DNA from: Metallumcola ferriviriculae
GTDB taxonomy: Bacteria > Bacillota > JADQBR01
Direction of reading: 5' to 3'
DNA: 64,000 nt
Assembly: GCF_035573695.1 (NCBI RefSeq)
Contig: NZ_CP121694.1
Coordinates: forward strand, 2,208,501 to 2,272,500
Part shown: positions 1 through 9,709 of the stretch, one piece after another
How the letters are laid out: each line of letters begins with the position of its first letter
Numbering within the stretch: position 1 is the stretch's first letter
Position numbers and translations under genes: made by a program
Notes under the pieces: generated by a model
The model's database searches: none
Told to the model about the DNA's origin: nothing
Seen by the model: the letters and a program-made list of their open reading frames with translations, nothing else

Positions 1-789
1 AGCCCTGAAGAGTTAGTCAAACTAGCATTGACAGCCGGGCTGCATGCTATTGCAGTTACTGACCATGATACCGTAGGAGGTTTAGCAGCGGCGGAAGAAG
101 CGGCTGCTAAATTGCCTATTAAAGTCATTCCGGGGATCGAAATTAGTACTGACTGGCAAGATGAGGAAATCCATGCATTAGGGTACTTCATAGATTATAA
201 TTGCCAAAAACTGCAGAAAGTGTTGGATATCTTGGCAGAGGAGCGTTTCCAGCGGGGTAAAAAGATGGTGTCAAAGCTGAGACGGATAGGAATATTGATA
301 TCCTGGGCAAGGGTTCAACATCTGGCCAAAGAAGGTGTTGTGGGGCGGCCCCACGTTGCTCAGGCTATGTTGGAAGAAGGCTATGTGGGAAATATCTCTG
401 AGGCTTTTAGGAAGTATCTGTCTAAGGGTCAGGTCGGTTATGTATGCCGAATGAAGCTTACGCCGGCTGAGGCTGTAAAGTTGATTAGAGACGCGGGGGG
501 AGTCCCGGTACTGGCTCATCCTGGTTTGTTACGTAACCACCATAAACTAGGAGAAATTATTTCCAAGGGATTTCAGGGGATTGAAGTATATTATCCCCAG
601 CATGATTCAGAACAGGTTCGCCTTTATTTGACCCTGGCGCAACAGTACGGCTTGGTGGTTACAGGCGGTTCTGATTTCCATGGTGCCTCCAGGGCGAAGA
701 ATAAATTGGCTGCATCGACAGTTGCTAATAAAGTCGTGAGCGACTTAGTAAAGATACGAGAGGAGACCAAGCATGGAAATTGCAAATAG
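1..789 (+). CDS. PHP-domain phosphoesterase (5' end outside window)
   Basis: The reading frame is open from base 1, so the start lies outside the window. The TTG at 28 is internal, because the frame before it already reads as the usual PHP lead-in (SPEELVKLA). Metal-ligand motifs of the PHP family are visible: TDHDTVGG near the start, GIEIST, HPG in the middle and SDFHG near the end. The family hydrolyses phosphoesters; relatives include RNase AM/YciV-type 5'-3' exonucleases and 3',5'-nucleoside bisphosphate phosphatases, so the exact substrate is open. It overlaps the next gene by 17 bases, which suggests translational coupling. Confidence 0.85.
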   Translation, partial: SPEELVKLALTAGLHAIAVTDHDTVGGLAAAEEAAAKLPIKVIPGIEISTDWQDEEIHALGYFIDYNCQKLQKVLDILAEERFQRGKKMVSKLRRIGILISWARVQHLAKEGVVGRPHVAQAMLEEGYVGNISEAFRKYLSKGQVGYVCRMKLTPAEAVKLIRDAGGVPVLAHPGLLRNHHKLGEIISKGFQGIEVYYPQHDSEQVRLYLTLAQQYGLVVTGGSDFHGASRAKNKLAASTVANKVVSDLVKIREETKHGNCK

Positions 790-1933
790 GCTGCGCGGAC
801 AGGATTCAGCTATCTTTTCTGAAATGGACAGATTGCGTGTAGTTGAAGAAGATAAAGGAAGGGATATCATTAATTTAAGCATCGGGAGTCCGGACCTTCC
901 GCCCCCACCCCATGTGGTAGAAGCTCTAAGCAGTGCGGTAAATGATTATAATAATTATGGATACGCCCTTACACAAGGAATGAAGGAATTGAGACAGGCC
1001 GTGGCTGATATGTATCTGAAACGGTTCAATGTGAAGTTAGACCCGGCAACAGAGATATTGTCGTTAATGGGATCCCAAGATGGATTGGCCCATATTTATT
1101 TAGCATTCATTAACCCAGGTGATTGGGGGCTAATTCCTGACCCGGGTTATCCGATATACAGTTTTGGCCTATTTCTTGCCGGGGGCAGGAAATACCCCAT
1201 GCCATTGGTGAAAGATAACGACTTTTTACCGGATTTATCTGCCATTCCAGAGGAAATAGCGGATAAAGCTAAGATTATGGTTTTGAACTATCCGAACAAT
1301 CCTAACGCTGCGGTAGCGGACAAGGCATTCTTTGAGGAAATCGTTAAATTTGCCAGGAAGCATCATATTATTGTTTGTCATGATGTTGCATATTCTGAAC
1401 TCGCTTACGATGGATTTTCCCCTGACAGTTTTTTATCCGTTCCTGGCGCGAAAGAAGTGGGAGTTGAATTTTATTCAGTTTCCAAGACATATAATATGGC
1501 TGGATGCAGACTAGGTTTTGTAGTGGGCAACAGTAAAGTTATTAACGCATTGGAAAAGATAAAATCAAACATTGATTATGGAGTATTTAAGCCGATTCAG
1601 CAGGCTGGGATTGCAGCGCTTACCGGTTCACAAGAATGGGTAAGGGATTTGGCAAGTACCTATGCCAAACGCAGAGACGTTTTAGTTGATGGACTAGTTG
1701 AACTTGGTTGGCAGGTGGATAAGCCTAAAGCGTCCATGTTTGTATGGCTACCAGTTCCAAAACCTTTTCAACATTCCATTGAATTTGCAATGGATTTATT
1801 GAAAAGAGCCGGGGTCGTAGTGGTTCCAGGTATTGCGTTTGGGGATATGGGAGACAAATATGTACGATTGGCTTTGGTTTGTTCTAAAGAACGGCTTCAG
1901 GAGGTCGTAGATAGAATTTCCGCCCATTATTAG
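773..1933 (+). CDS. Class I/II PLP-dependent aminotransferase (LL-DAP aminotransferase-like)
   Basis: A 386-residue fold-type I aminotransferase. Visible motifs are the substrate-binding loop NLSIGSPDLPPP near the N-terminus, NYPNNPNA around residue 170, and YSVSKTYNMAGCRLGF around 235, where the Lys is the expected Schiff-base lysine. The C-terminal Arg region (YVRLALV) would bind the substrate carboxylate. The pattern resembles LL-diaminopimelate aminotransferase/AlaA-like enzymes, but the substrate cannot be fixed from sequence alone. The ATG at 773 has a GAGAGGAG ribosome site and overlaps the end of the PHP gene. Confidence 0.85.
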   Translation: MEIANRLRGQDSAIFSEMDRLRVVEEDKGRDIINLSIGSPDLPPPPHVVEALSSAVNDYNNYGYALTQGMKELRQAVADMYLKRFNVKLDPATEILSLMGSQDGLAHIYLAFINPGDWGLIPDPGYPIYSFGLFLAGGRKYPMPLVKDNDFLPDLSAIPEEIADKAKIMVLNYPNNPNAAVADKAFFEEIVKFARKHHIIVCHDVAYSELAYDGFSPDSFLSVPGAKEVGVEFYSVSKTYNMAGCRLGFVVGNSKVINALEKIKSNIDYGVFKPIQQAGIAALTGSQEWVRDLASTYAKRRDVLVDGLVELGWQVDKPKASMFVWLPVPKPFQHSIEFAMDLLKRAGVVVVPGIAFGDMGDKYVRLALVCSKERLQEVVDRISAHY

Positions 1934-2015
1934 TTACCTTAAGACTATATTTTGTCATTACCGAATATACTATTGTTAAAATGAGTAAAGTGGCTTAACT
2001 TTGAGGTGATGGGAT

Positions 2016-2255
2016 ATGGTCGAAGATAGGAAACTATCGCGTAAAATTGAGGAACTGGAAGAAAAAATACATCATTTGCGGGTAAGTCGCAGGGTGTTAA
2101 TGAATTTGTTGGAAAAAGTGGAGAGAGAGCGAAAACAAGATTTAGAACGTTTGGAAAAAGAAAACCGTAAACTTCAGCAGGCTAATTCCAAATATGCTAA
2201 AGACTTAATATCGAAAAATCGAAAGCTTATCGAGTTAGAGCAGGGGACAAACTAG
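2016..2255 (+). CDS. Small coiled-coil protein, unknown function
   Basis: 79 residues, highly charged (Lys/Glu/Arg), with heptad-like spacing through nearly the whole length (KIEELEEKIHHLRV and onward), so probably one long coiled coil. The start is supported by GAGGTGAT six bases upstream. No catalytic motif, membrane segment or signal peptide. I do not recognise a named family. It stands alone between the aminotransferase and a small HTH gene. Confidence 0.6.
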   Translation: MVEDRKLSRKIEELEEKIHHLRVSRRVLMNLLEKVERERKQDLERLEKENRKLQQANSKYAKDLISKNRKLIELEQGTN

Positions 2256-2362
2256 ATAAAGGACATTGGCACAAATTGCCACTGGACTTTTAACCAATTT
2301 AAAAATATTTTAAGGTTTTTTCTGACAAACTACCACTAAATACCTGTTCAAGGAGGTTATGT

Positions 2363-2587
2363 TTGGTGGTAGATTTTAAATCCAGAATGCCGCATTGTCC
2401 CGAAGTATCTTTAAAGGAAAAAGCGCGGGAAGAAAATGTAGATTATAACAATTTTTTAGACCACTTATCCGCCCAAAAAAGTGATGAGGAAATGGCCGAT
2501 GAGTTGGGGATTTCACTGAGGACCGTAGAGCATTTACGAGAACAGTTTGAAAAGGTAGGTGTGCATAGCATTATAGGGCAGGAATAA
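2363..2587 (+). CDS. Small helix-turn-helix protein
   Basis: About 74 residues. The C-terminal half (SDEEMADELGISLRTVEHLRE) reads as a helix-turn-helix of the sigma-70 region 4/LuxR type, so DNA binding is likely. The start is the TTG at 2363 (or GTG at 2366) behind a perfect AGGAGG at 2351; an ATG at 2359 is out of frame and stops at once. No effector domain is present. The stop codon sits inside a rho-independent terminator hairpin, so the gene ends its own transcript. Confidence 0.65.
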   Translation: MVVDFKSRMPHCPEVSLKEKAREENVDYNNFLDHLSAQKSDEEMADELGISLRTVEHLREQFEKVGVHSIIGQE

Positions 2588-2607
2588 AATTTCCTGCCTT
2601 TTAATTT
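2577..2607 (+). terminator. Intrinsic terminator after small HTH gene
   Basis: Eight-base stem GGCAGGAA / TTCCTGCC at 2577-2584 and 2591-2598, followed by TTTTAATTT. It overlaps the stop codon of the HTH gene. Confidence 0.8.
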
Positions 2608-2655
2608 ACTTTCCCTCCCTATTTGCATATATTGTGAACAAAGGGAGGGATTATT

Positions 2656-3123
2656 ATGGATGTTACAAGAGAACTATGGGTCAAGGTATTGGAATATCCG
2701 CTGGTACAATATATTCCTTTGAATCGGAGGAATCTAATAAAAATTAACGCAGGACTTCCCATGTCTCTTAGAGGGAAACCCAATATACGGCTCATCACGA
2801 ATAAGGCGGATTTAATCACTAGCTATTTTCCTGCTTCAATTGATAAAAGTGAAATTATTAATCAGGTAGATTTTCATGAAAAGTTACTAATTATGGCTCT
2901 AAACTATGATGTTGAAGGTCTTATGTATCGTACCATCACCATCAGTGCAGTAGGAAAACCCACCACCGGAATGTATTATCTGTTTAATGTGGATCGGCAT
3001 TTTTTTTACAGGCGCAAAGTATTCTTTCAGTGTTTTGATATGGGTGGAAAAGAAATTCCCATGCCACACACAGTCTTTAAAGTGCCATTGGTTTCCAAAC
3101 GTTTGAAGTTTGACCACAGCTGA
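2656..3123 (+). CDS. Hypothetical protein, 155 aa
   Basis: A 155-residue soluble protein with a good ribosome site (AGGGAGG) before the ATG. No signal peptide or clear membrane segment and no motif I can name. The C-terminal half is rich in aromatic and basic residues (RHFFYRRKVFFQCF). It lies between an HTH gene and fxsA in its own transcription unit. Its amino-acid composition looks like a real protein, but the function is unknown. Confidence 0.6.
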   Translation: MDVTRELWVKVLEYPLVQYIPLNRRNLIKINAGLPMSLRGKPNIRLITNKADLITSYFPASIDKSEIINQVDFHEKLLIMALNYDVEGLMYRTITISAVGKPTTGMYYLFNVDRHFFYRRKVFFQCFDMGGKEIPMPHTVFKVPLVSKRLKFDHS

Positions 3124-3185
3124 CCATAATGGTAAAATTTATCTATACACGCACACAATCGGTGTAACTTCATTCCAAGGATTTG

Positions 3186-3578
3186 ATGGTTATGTTTTTT
3201 CGCCTGTTAATGGTTTTTATCCTAGTCCCGTCCATAGAACTGATTCTATTGATTAAGCTAGGGCAGGTAATTGGTATTTTGTGGACTTTTACTATTATCG
3301 TGTTTACTGGGCTGCTGGGTGTATCACTGGCCAAGCAGCAGGGATTGATGGTACTTCAAGAGATAAGAGCTCAGTTAAATGCGGGGGTGATGCCATCAGA
3401 TGCGGTAATTGAGGGATTACTGATTTTGGGAGGTTCCTTATTCCTGCTTACCCCTGGTTTATTAACTGACCTGACCGGCTTTTCTACATTGATCCCTGCT
3501 ACCAGGGCGGCATGGCGACAATTGATTAAGAACAGGATTCAATTCTATATCCAGACCGGCCGCTGGCGATTTTATTAA
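3186..3578 (+). CDS. fxsA: FxsA family membrane protein
   Basis: About 130 residues. N-terminal hydrophobic segments (LLMVFILVPSIELILLI, then ILWTFTIIVFTGLLGVSLA) are followed by a further hydrophobic stretch around residues 75-95 (LLILGGSLFLLTPGLLTD). The PSIELILLIKLG and GSLFLLTPGLLTDLTG patterns are those of FxsA, a cytoplasmic membrane protein known for suppressing phage T7 exclusion by F when overproduced. The start is ambiguous among TTG 3183, ATG 3186 and ATG 3192, because the ribosome site is weak. Its role here is not known. Confidence 0.85.
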   Translation: MVMFFRLLMVFILVPSIELILLIKLGQVIGILWTFTIIVFTGLLGVSLAKQQGLMVLQEIRAQLNAGVMPSDAVIEGLLILGGSLFLLTPGLLTDLTGFSTLIPATRAAWRQLIKNRIQFYIQTGRWRFY

Positions 3579-3613
3579 GTTTTTGTAGCCATCGCTAATT
3601 TATTATGCTATAA

Positions 3614-5092
<1,479 letters not shown>

Positions 5093-5103
5093 TCTTTGAC
5101 AGA

Positions 5104-5137
5104 AAAGAGGCGACTAAGCATCGCCTCTTTAACCTTT
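5104..5137 (+). terminator. Intrinsic terminator after guaB
   Basis: Ten-base perfect stem AAAGAGGCGA / TCGCCTCTTT (5104-5113 and 5121-5130) with a 7-base loop, followed by a short T-rich tract. Confidence 0.75.
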
Positions 5138-5229
5138 TAGCGCTCAGCGAATGCCGCCTTTGGGGTTAAAATTGCCTGATTATTATGATAAACTTATAAA
5201 TAGAGAGAAATTTAAGAGGAGGTAGATTA

Positions 5230-6483
5230 ATGACAAATCAGAATTCAGGTATGGATGATAAGAGAAATCTTGCTGAACAAAGGGCAGTGGAATTAAAAAG
5301 TAAGATTCAGCCTTACCTTGATGCGCGGGAAGGTATACCCACCGGTATGAAACTAGCCGACCAGTATAAAATTCAAAAGCAAAAGATTTTAAAATTATTA
5401 GGTGGAACCGAAGAAGATTGGAATGATTGGCACTGGCAGGTTAAAAACCGCTTTGGTGATGTGGAGCAATTAAGCAAGATACTCAACTTATCAGAAGAGG
5501 AAAAGCAGCAAATTGCCGCCGTAGGGGAACGATTTCGGTGGGCTGCATCCCCTTACTATGTTAGTTTGATGGACCCTGATGATAAGGATTGCCCTGTTCG
5601 CCGTCAAGCAATACCTTCTGTTCATGAACTTCAAGATCACATGGGTAAGGATGACCCCATGGGAGAAGAATTTACTTCACCGGTTCCATCTATTACGCGG
5701 CGTTATCCTGATCGGTTGATTATCAAGGTTACAAACCAGTGTGCCATGTATTGCCGCCATTGCCAGCGCAGAAGAAATATTGGCGAAATTGATAAAGGAA
5801 CGCCCAAAGAACAATTAGAAGGTGCATTGGAATACGTGCGGAATCACCCTGAAATTCGGGATGTATTGCTTACTGGTGGCGATGCTTTCATGCTCAACGA
5901 AGAGGTGCTGGACTGGTTATTGGGCGAATTGAATAAAATTGAACATGTCGAAGTTAAACGTCTAGGCACCAGAACATTAGTTACCATGCCCCAAAGGGTG
6001 ACGCCGGAGTTGTGTAATATCCTTGAAAAACACCATCCGGTTTACGTCAACACCCATTTTAATAACCCCAAGGAAATTACGCAAGAAGTAGCAGAAGCAT
6101 GTGATAAACTTACTAAGGCCGGTGTACCGATAGGTAATCAGGCAGTATTATTGAAGGGTATTAATAACGACCCTCATGTCATGAAAAAATTAAATCATGA
6201 ACTGCTAAAAGTTAGGATCAGGCCATACTATATTTTCCACGCTAAACCAGTTACAGGCACTGCTCATTTTATCACGAGGGTTGAGGAAGGAATTGCCATT
6301 ATGGAAGCATTACGGGGGCAAACCTCAGGACTGGCAATTCCCACGTACATCATCAATGCTCCCAACGGTTATGGAAAAACGCCAATGCTTCCTGAATATC
6401 TGATTTCTTCTGGAAAAGATTATATTACTATCAGAACCTGGGAAGGGCGTGTAATGCAGTATCCTAATTTAGAGAATATATAA
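5230..6483 (+). CDS. eam: Glutamate 2,3-aminomutase (KamA-family radical SAM/PLP enzyme)
   Basis: 417 residues with the radical SAM signature CAMYCRHC (Cys 171, 175, 178). The family moves an amino group from C2 to C3 using SAM, a 4Fe-4S cluster and PLP. In lysine 2,3-aminomutase two aspartates bind the lysine side-chain amine. At these places this protein has Lys339 (FHAKPV) and Asn376 (IINAPN), the pair described for glutamate 2,3-aminomutase. It therefore probably makes L-beta-glutamate, a compatible solute. The ATG follows GAGGAGG. It forms a single-gene unit ended by a strong palindromic terminator. Membership in the family is certain; substrate is inferred from the two residues. Confidence 0.88.
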   Translation: MTNQNSGMDDKRNLAEQRAVELKSKIQPYLDAREGIPTGMKLADQYKIQKQKILKLLGGTEEDWNDWHWQVKNRFGDVEQLSKILNLSEEEKQQIAAVGERFRWAASPYYVSLMDPDDKDCPVRRQAIPSVHELQDHMGKDDPMGEEFTSPVPSITRRYPDRLIIKVTNQCAMYCRHCQRRRNIGEIDKGTPKEQLEGALEYVRNHPEIRDVLLTGGDAFMLNEEVLDWLLGELNKIEHVEVKRLGTRTLVTMPQRVTPELCNILEKHHPVYVNTHFNNPKEITQEVAEACDKLTKAGVPIGNQAVLLKGINNDPHVMKKLNHELLKVRIRPYYIFHAKPVTGTAHFITRVEEGIAIMEALRGQTSGLAIPTYIINAPNGYGKTPMLPEYLISSGKDYITIRTWEGRVMQYPNLENI

Positions 6484-6490
6484 TTATAAT

Positions 6491-6520
6491 AAAGGCCGCT
6501 TTAAAGCGGCCTTTATCTTT
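6491..6520 (+). terminator. Intrinsic terminator after glutamate aminomutase
   Basis: Perfect 24-base palindrome AAAGGCCGCTTT / AAAGCGGCCTTT at 6491-6514, then ATCTTT. Confidence 0.8.
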
Positions 6521-6609
6521 ACCCATTTGTGGTATACTAAAAAGGAATTTTACCGATCGGCCGCGAATTAGCCATTAGGGTTCAAAAAGCAGGATGTGAT
6601 GCTAAGGTT

Positions 6610-8049
6610 ATGATAAGCAACATAAAACTGGGTACACAACGAATTGATGGCGAACTTAGAGAGACCATATCAGCATCATTATTAAAGTTGCTGACAGAAG
6701 ATTGGGGCGGTCCCAAGAACCCCATGGCTCAAAATTATTATCGTCAAGTCGTGATACCGGAGCTACTTAACTGTTTGGAAATCAATTTACACACCCTGCT
6801 TAGTCCAGTTTTTTCAGATATTCTTGCCAAGAAACTGAATACACAATTTGGCTTTCCACCTACTTTCGCTACGGGCCTTGCAGGAGATATAATAGCATCA
6901 GTCGGAGAAGATACATCCTCATTACCACAGGCTGACCTTTACGAACCGTGGGAACGTTTGTTTAGAATGCTTTCAATCGGTGAGGCGCCGGTAACTATCG
7001 CAGAGCGTACCGCATTTGCGCAGGAATATGTGGAACTAATTCGTAAAAACTATCGCCAATTTATTAAACTAATCACGGAACACGGACAAAAAAGCTTCGA
7101 ATCTTTCGCTCAAACAGAATTTATTGAATGCGATGAGCAATTACTTCATTTTATGTATAAGTTTTGGCAGCGGTTTGAAGACCCTCATTATTTAGAACGG
7201 TTGAAGGCTGAAGACATTGCCTATCAGATGGGCTTAAATATGGAGCCGACAGAAATTTTGGCGTCATTAGTAGTTATTCATGATTTTGAAGGTCAGGTGG
7301 ACAAAAACCAACTCTTGGAACTGCTAAAATATGGAAATTCACGGCAGGGAAAAAAATTAGAACTGCTTACGGGTTGTTTACCGTTGCAAGACTACTCTTA
7401 CCAAGATGTTGAATATTTTGTAGAACGGATGCTCTCGGGTGGGTATATTAATATAGACTATAGCGGCAAAATCACCTTAGCTACTAAATCTGCACAGCTT
7501 GTGGGAGCGATGTTAGCGCCCAGATTAGTGTCCAGTGTCTTGGAAAATATTATGCCCGGGAACAAAAACATTAATGAAGCATATAGCATACTTCAAGATT
7601 TAAACGCACATGTCGTAGAAAAAGTAATCGAACGTCTTGCCCGAACCGGATCGCCGGAAGTAATAGAAGTACTGCAAATGCTTCCCCAAAAACAAAATAA
7701 GCGAATATATTTAAAAATTATATGGGCATGCGGTGAGATAGGGGCCGCTACTGCATTAGATTTCATTATCGACGCCATGCAGCACAGAGACGCGATGATT
7801 CGCGCACGGGCCTGTTTTGCCATGGGCAGTATCGGCGATGCCTCGGGTTATTTCGCACTAATGCGCCGTTTAGATGACGACGTACCCGCTGTTAAGGAAC
7901 AGGCATTGATAGGCATTGGTAAGCTTTGTGTTCGTAGTGCCCTAAAAAAGATCGAATCTATTGCGAATGATTTGAATGAAGATATCCATGTGCGCCATAT
8001 TGCCAGGGAGGTACTGGAGCAAATAAAATCAACGGAAAGTAAGGATTAG
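6610..8049 (+). CDS. HEAT-repeat protein
   Basis: 479 residues, no signal or membrane segment. The C-terminal third (about residues 335-470) shows HEAT/PBS-lyase-type repeats: ARTGSPEVIEVLQ, AATALDFIIDAM, DAMIRARACFAMGSIGDASG and VPAVKEQALIGIGKL. These build protein-binding solenoids. The N-terminal two thirds is helical, with no recognised domain. The ATG at 6610 has only a weak ribosome site. The same frame stays open back to 6539 and reads plausibly, but no good start codon is there and a -10-like TATACT sits at about 6532, so I keep 6610. Function unknown; probably a scaffold. Confidence 0.7.
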   Translation: MISNIKLGTQRIDGELRETISASLLKLLTEDWGGPKNPMAQNYYRQVVIPELLNCLEINLHTLLSPVFSDILAKKLNTQFGFPPTFATGLAGDIIASVGEDTSSLPQADLYEPWERLFRMLSIGEAPVTIAERTAFAQEYVELIRKNYRQFIKLITEHGQKSFESFAQTEFIECDEQLLHFMYKFWQRFEDPHYLERLKAEDIAYQMGLNMEPTEILASLVVIHDFEGQVDKNQLLELLKYGNSRQGKKLELLTGCLPLQDYSYQDVEYFVERMLSGGYINIDYSGKITLATKSAQLVGAMLAPRLVSSVLENIMPGNKNINEAYSILQDLNAHVVEKVIERLARTGSPEVIEVLQMLPQKQNKRIYLKIIWACGEIGAATALDFIIDAMQHRDAMIRARACFAMGSIGDASGYFALMRRLDDDVPAVKEQALIGIGKLCVRSALKKIESIANDLNEDIHVRHIAREVLEQIKSTESKD

Positions 8050-8106
8050 CTTTGGTTTTATTTCAGTACAGAATAGTTGTTACAAAGTGAAGGAGGAATA
8101 GATAAT

Positions 8107-9201
8107 ATGGCTTCAGAAGTATTTTTTACTAACATGCGGGCAAAAAGAGGTGCGAGCTTGCTGGAAAAGCTGGAACTACTTTGCCGGCGCGCTAAAGTAT
8201 TAGACGTCATTAGCGAAAAGGATTTGGTTGCATTAAAAATTCATTTTGGTGAAAAGGGAAACACTGCATACATCCGCCCTACATATGCCAGAAGGCTCAT
8301 TGATCTTATTAAGGAAAAGGGCGGCAAACCTTTTTTCACTGACGCTAATACACTATACGTGGGTAGTAGGGCCAACGCGGTAGACCACCTAAATACCGCG
8401 GTGGAAAATGGTTTTGCCTATTCGGTTGTAGGTGCACCACTGGTAATAGCAGACGGTCTCAATGGTAAAGACTTCATAAAGGTACCCATCGAGGGCAAGC
8501 ATTTTAATGAAGTGAATATTGGTAGTGCCGCAGTTAATGCGGATGTACTCATTACTTTGACTCACTTTAAAGGACACGAAGCTACCGGTTTTGGTGGAGC
8601 ACTGAAGAATGTTGGGATGGGTTTGGGAAGTCGTAGTGGCAAACAGCAGATGCATTCAGACATTTTACCATCAGTTAAACTGGAAAAATGTATTGCGTGT
8701 CAAAAGTGCGTCTCGTGGTGTCCGGCCCAAGCCATTACCGTGGAAAAGCAAGCTACTATTGACCAAGAAAAATGTATTGGCTGCGGTGAGTGTACTGTAA
8801 CCTGCAATGAAGGGGCTATTGGGATTAGCTGGAAGAGTGAGGCAAATATTATCCAGCAAAAAATTGCTGAGTATACTTTAGGGGCATTAAAAAATAAACA
8901 GGGGAAAAGCTTTTTTATAAATTTCGTCATGAATGTTACTCCTGATTGTGACTGTGTCAGTTGGAGCGACGCACCTATTGTCGGAGATATCGGCATACTA
9001 GCGTCTAAAGACCCAGTGGCTATAGACCAAGCATCGTTAGATTTGGTAAATAAGTCCCAAGGATTACCCGGAACCCGATTGGAGCATGTTGGTGCAGCGG
9101 ATAAGTTTGCCGCGATTCATGGTATAGACGGAACAGTTCAATTGGACCATGCAGAAGAGATTGGTTTAGGGAAACGAGAATATCAACTAATAGAGGTATA
9201 A
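8107..9201 (+). CDS. DUF362 protein with two 4Fe-4S clusters
   Basis: 364 residues from the ATG at 8107, chosen because AAGGAGG lies just upstream. The N-terminal 190 residues are DUF362 (LVALKIHFGEKGNTAYIRP, TLTHFKGHEATGFGGALKN). A bacterial ferredoxin module follows, with CIACQKCVSWCPAQAI and CIGCGECTVTCNEGAI, so two 4Fe-4S clusters are expected. The C-terminal part returns to DUF362. Such proteins are common in strict anaerobes, but no reaction is established. It is followed by a convergent small selenoprotein-like gene, with a hairpin between them. Confidence 0.85.
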   Translation: MASEVFFTNMRAKRGASLLEKLELLCRRAKVLDVISEKDLVALKIHFGEKGNTAYIRPTYARRLIDLIKEKGGKPFFTDANTLYVGSRANAVDHLNTAVENGFAYSVVGAPLVIADGLNGKDFIKVPIEGKHFNEVNIGSAAVNADVLITLTHFKGHEATGFGGALKNVGMGLGSRSGKQQMHSDILPSVKLEKCIACQKCVSWCPAQAITVEKQATIDQEKCIGCGECTVTCNEGAIGISWKSEANIIQQKIAEYTLGALKNKQGKSFFINFVMNVTPDCDCVSWSDAPIVGDIGILASKDPVAIDQASLDLVNKSQGLPGTRLEHVGAADKFAAIHGIDGTVQLDHAEEIGLGKREYQLIEV

Positions 9202-9217
9202 AACCCTAATAAAAGGT

Positions 9218-9244
9218 AAACCCTGTAGCATAACTACAGGGTTT
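9218..9244. terminator. Bidirectional hairpin between convergent genes
   Basis: Eleven-base perfect stem AAACCCTGTAG / CTACAGGGTTT (9218-9228 and 9234-9244). T-rich DNA lies on both sides, so it can end both the DUF362 gene and the - strand DUF1858 gene. Confidence 0.75.
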
Positions 9245-9248
9245 AGCA

Positions 9249-9446
9249 TTATTTTGCTTTTGATAAATTGTTCAAGTCTTCCATTAGTTTGTCCAAGTCA
9301 ACACCATGCATTCGAGCACCCTGCTCGATAGATTCAAATAATGCGCCGCCTCAACCAAGGCAATGTAAGCCATGCTTGTCGAAAATGGTTATGGCTTCAG
9401 GGTACTTCTGAACCACCTGTTGAATGACAGTTTGTGGAGTTATCAA
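9249..9446 (-). CDS. DUF1858 redox-disulfide protein, probable selenoprotein (UGA = Sec32)
   Basis: A 65-residue frame from TTG at 9446, five bases behind GAGGTGA, to TAA at 9249, broken only by a TGA at 9353-9351 (codon 32). Read through, it gives a complete DUF1858/hybrid-cluster-associated disulfide domain: start MITPQTVIQQVV, core KYPEAITIFDKHGLHCLG, then U, GGALFESIEQGARMHGVD and LDKLMEDLN. The family motif is HCLGC, so the TGA replaces its second redox Cys (CxxC to CxxU). A hairpin with stem TCGAGC/GCTCGA and loop AGGGT begins 22 bases after the TGA, as in bacterial SECIS elements. Partner and reaction are unknown. If TGA is not recoded, this is a pseudogene. It is invisible to standard gene finders. 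Confidence 0.8.
9312..9328 (-). promoter_or_regulatory. SECIS-like hairpin for Sec insertion
   Basis: On the - strand, stem TCGAGC / GCTCGA with five-base loop AGGGT. The first loop G lies about 29 bases after the TGA, within the roughly 16-37 base range used for bacterial SECIS searches. GG in a small apical loop is the hallmark recognised by SelB. Confidence 0.7.
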
Positions 9447-9561
9447 TAGTATCACCTCGTTGTTAAATATTTTTTGTTAAGAGAACTAAACTTATGCATC
9501 CTTATTATGGGCAAAGTTTAATATATCATATCAGAAAATGCCGACGATAATCAAGTGAATT

Positions 9562-9592
9562 CTGACAATATTGCGACATAGAATAGTATAAT
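9562..9592 (+). promoter_or_regulatory. Possible promoter for the Nudix gene
   Basis: CTGACA at 9562-9567 and a perfect TATAAT at 9587-9592; the 19-base spacer is long. The rest of 9450-9700 shows no gene. Confidence 0.4.
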
Positions 9593-9709
9593 ATTTTAGA
9601 ATGTTATTTTGAAGTTTGCTCATTGGGAAGGAATAATATCCAGGCCGTCGAACTATTTATTTAGAGATGGAAGATAAGGAACTCTCAAAAACCTGATGGA
9701 GGTGTGTTG

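Noticed and set aside
6539-6609. N-terminal extension of the HEAT protein (frame open, reads GRELAIRVQKAGCDAK).
   Set aside because: There is no usable start codon or ribosome site, and a -10-like box lies just before it, so the ATG at 6610 was kept.
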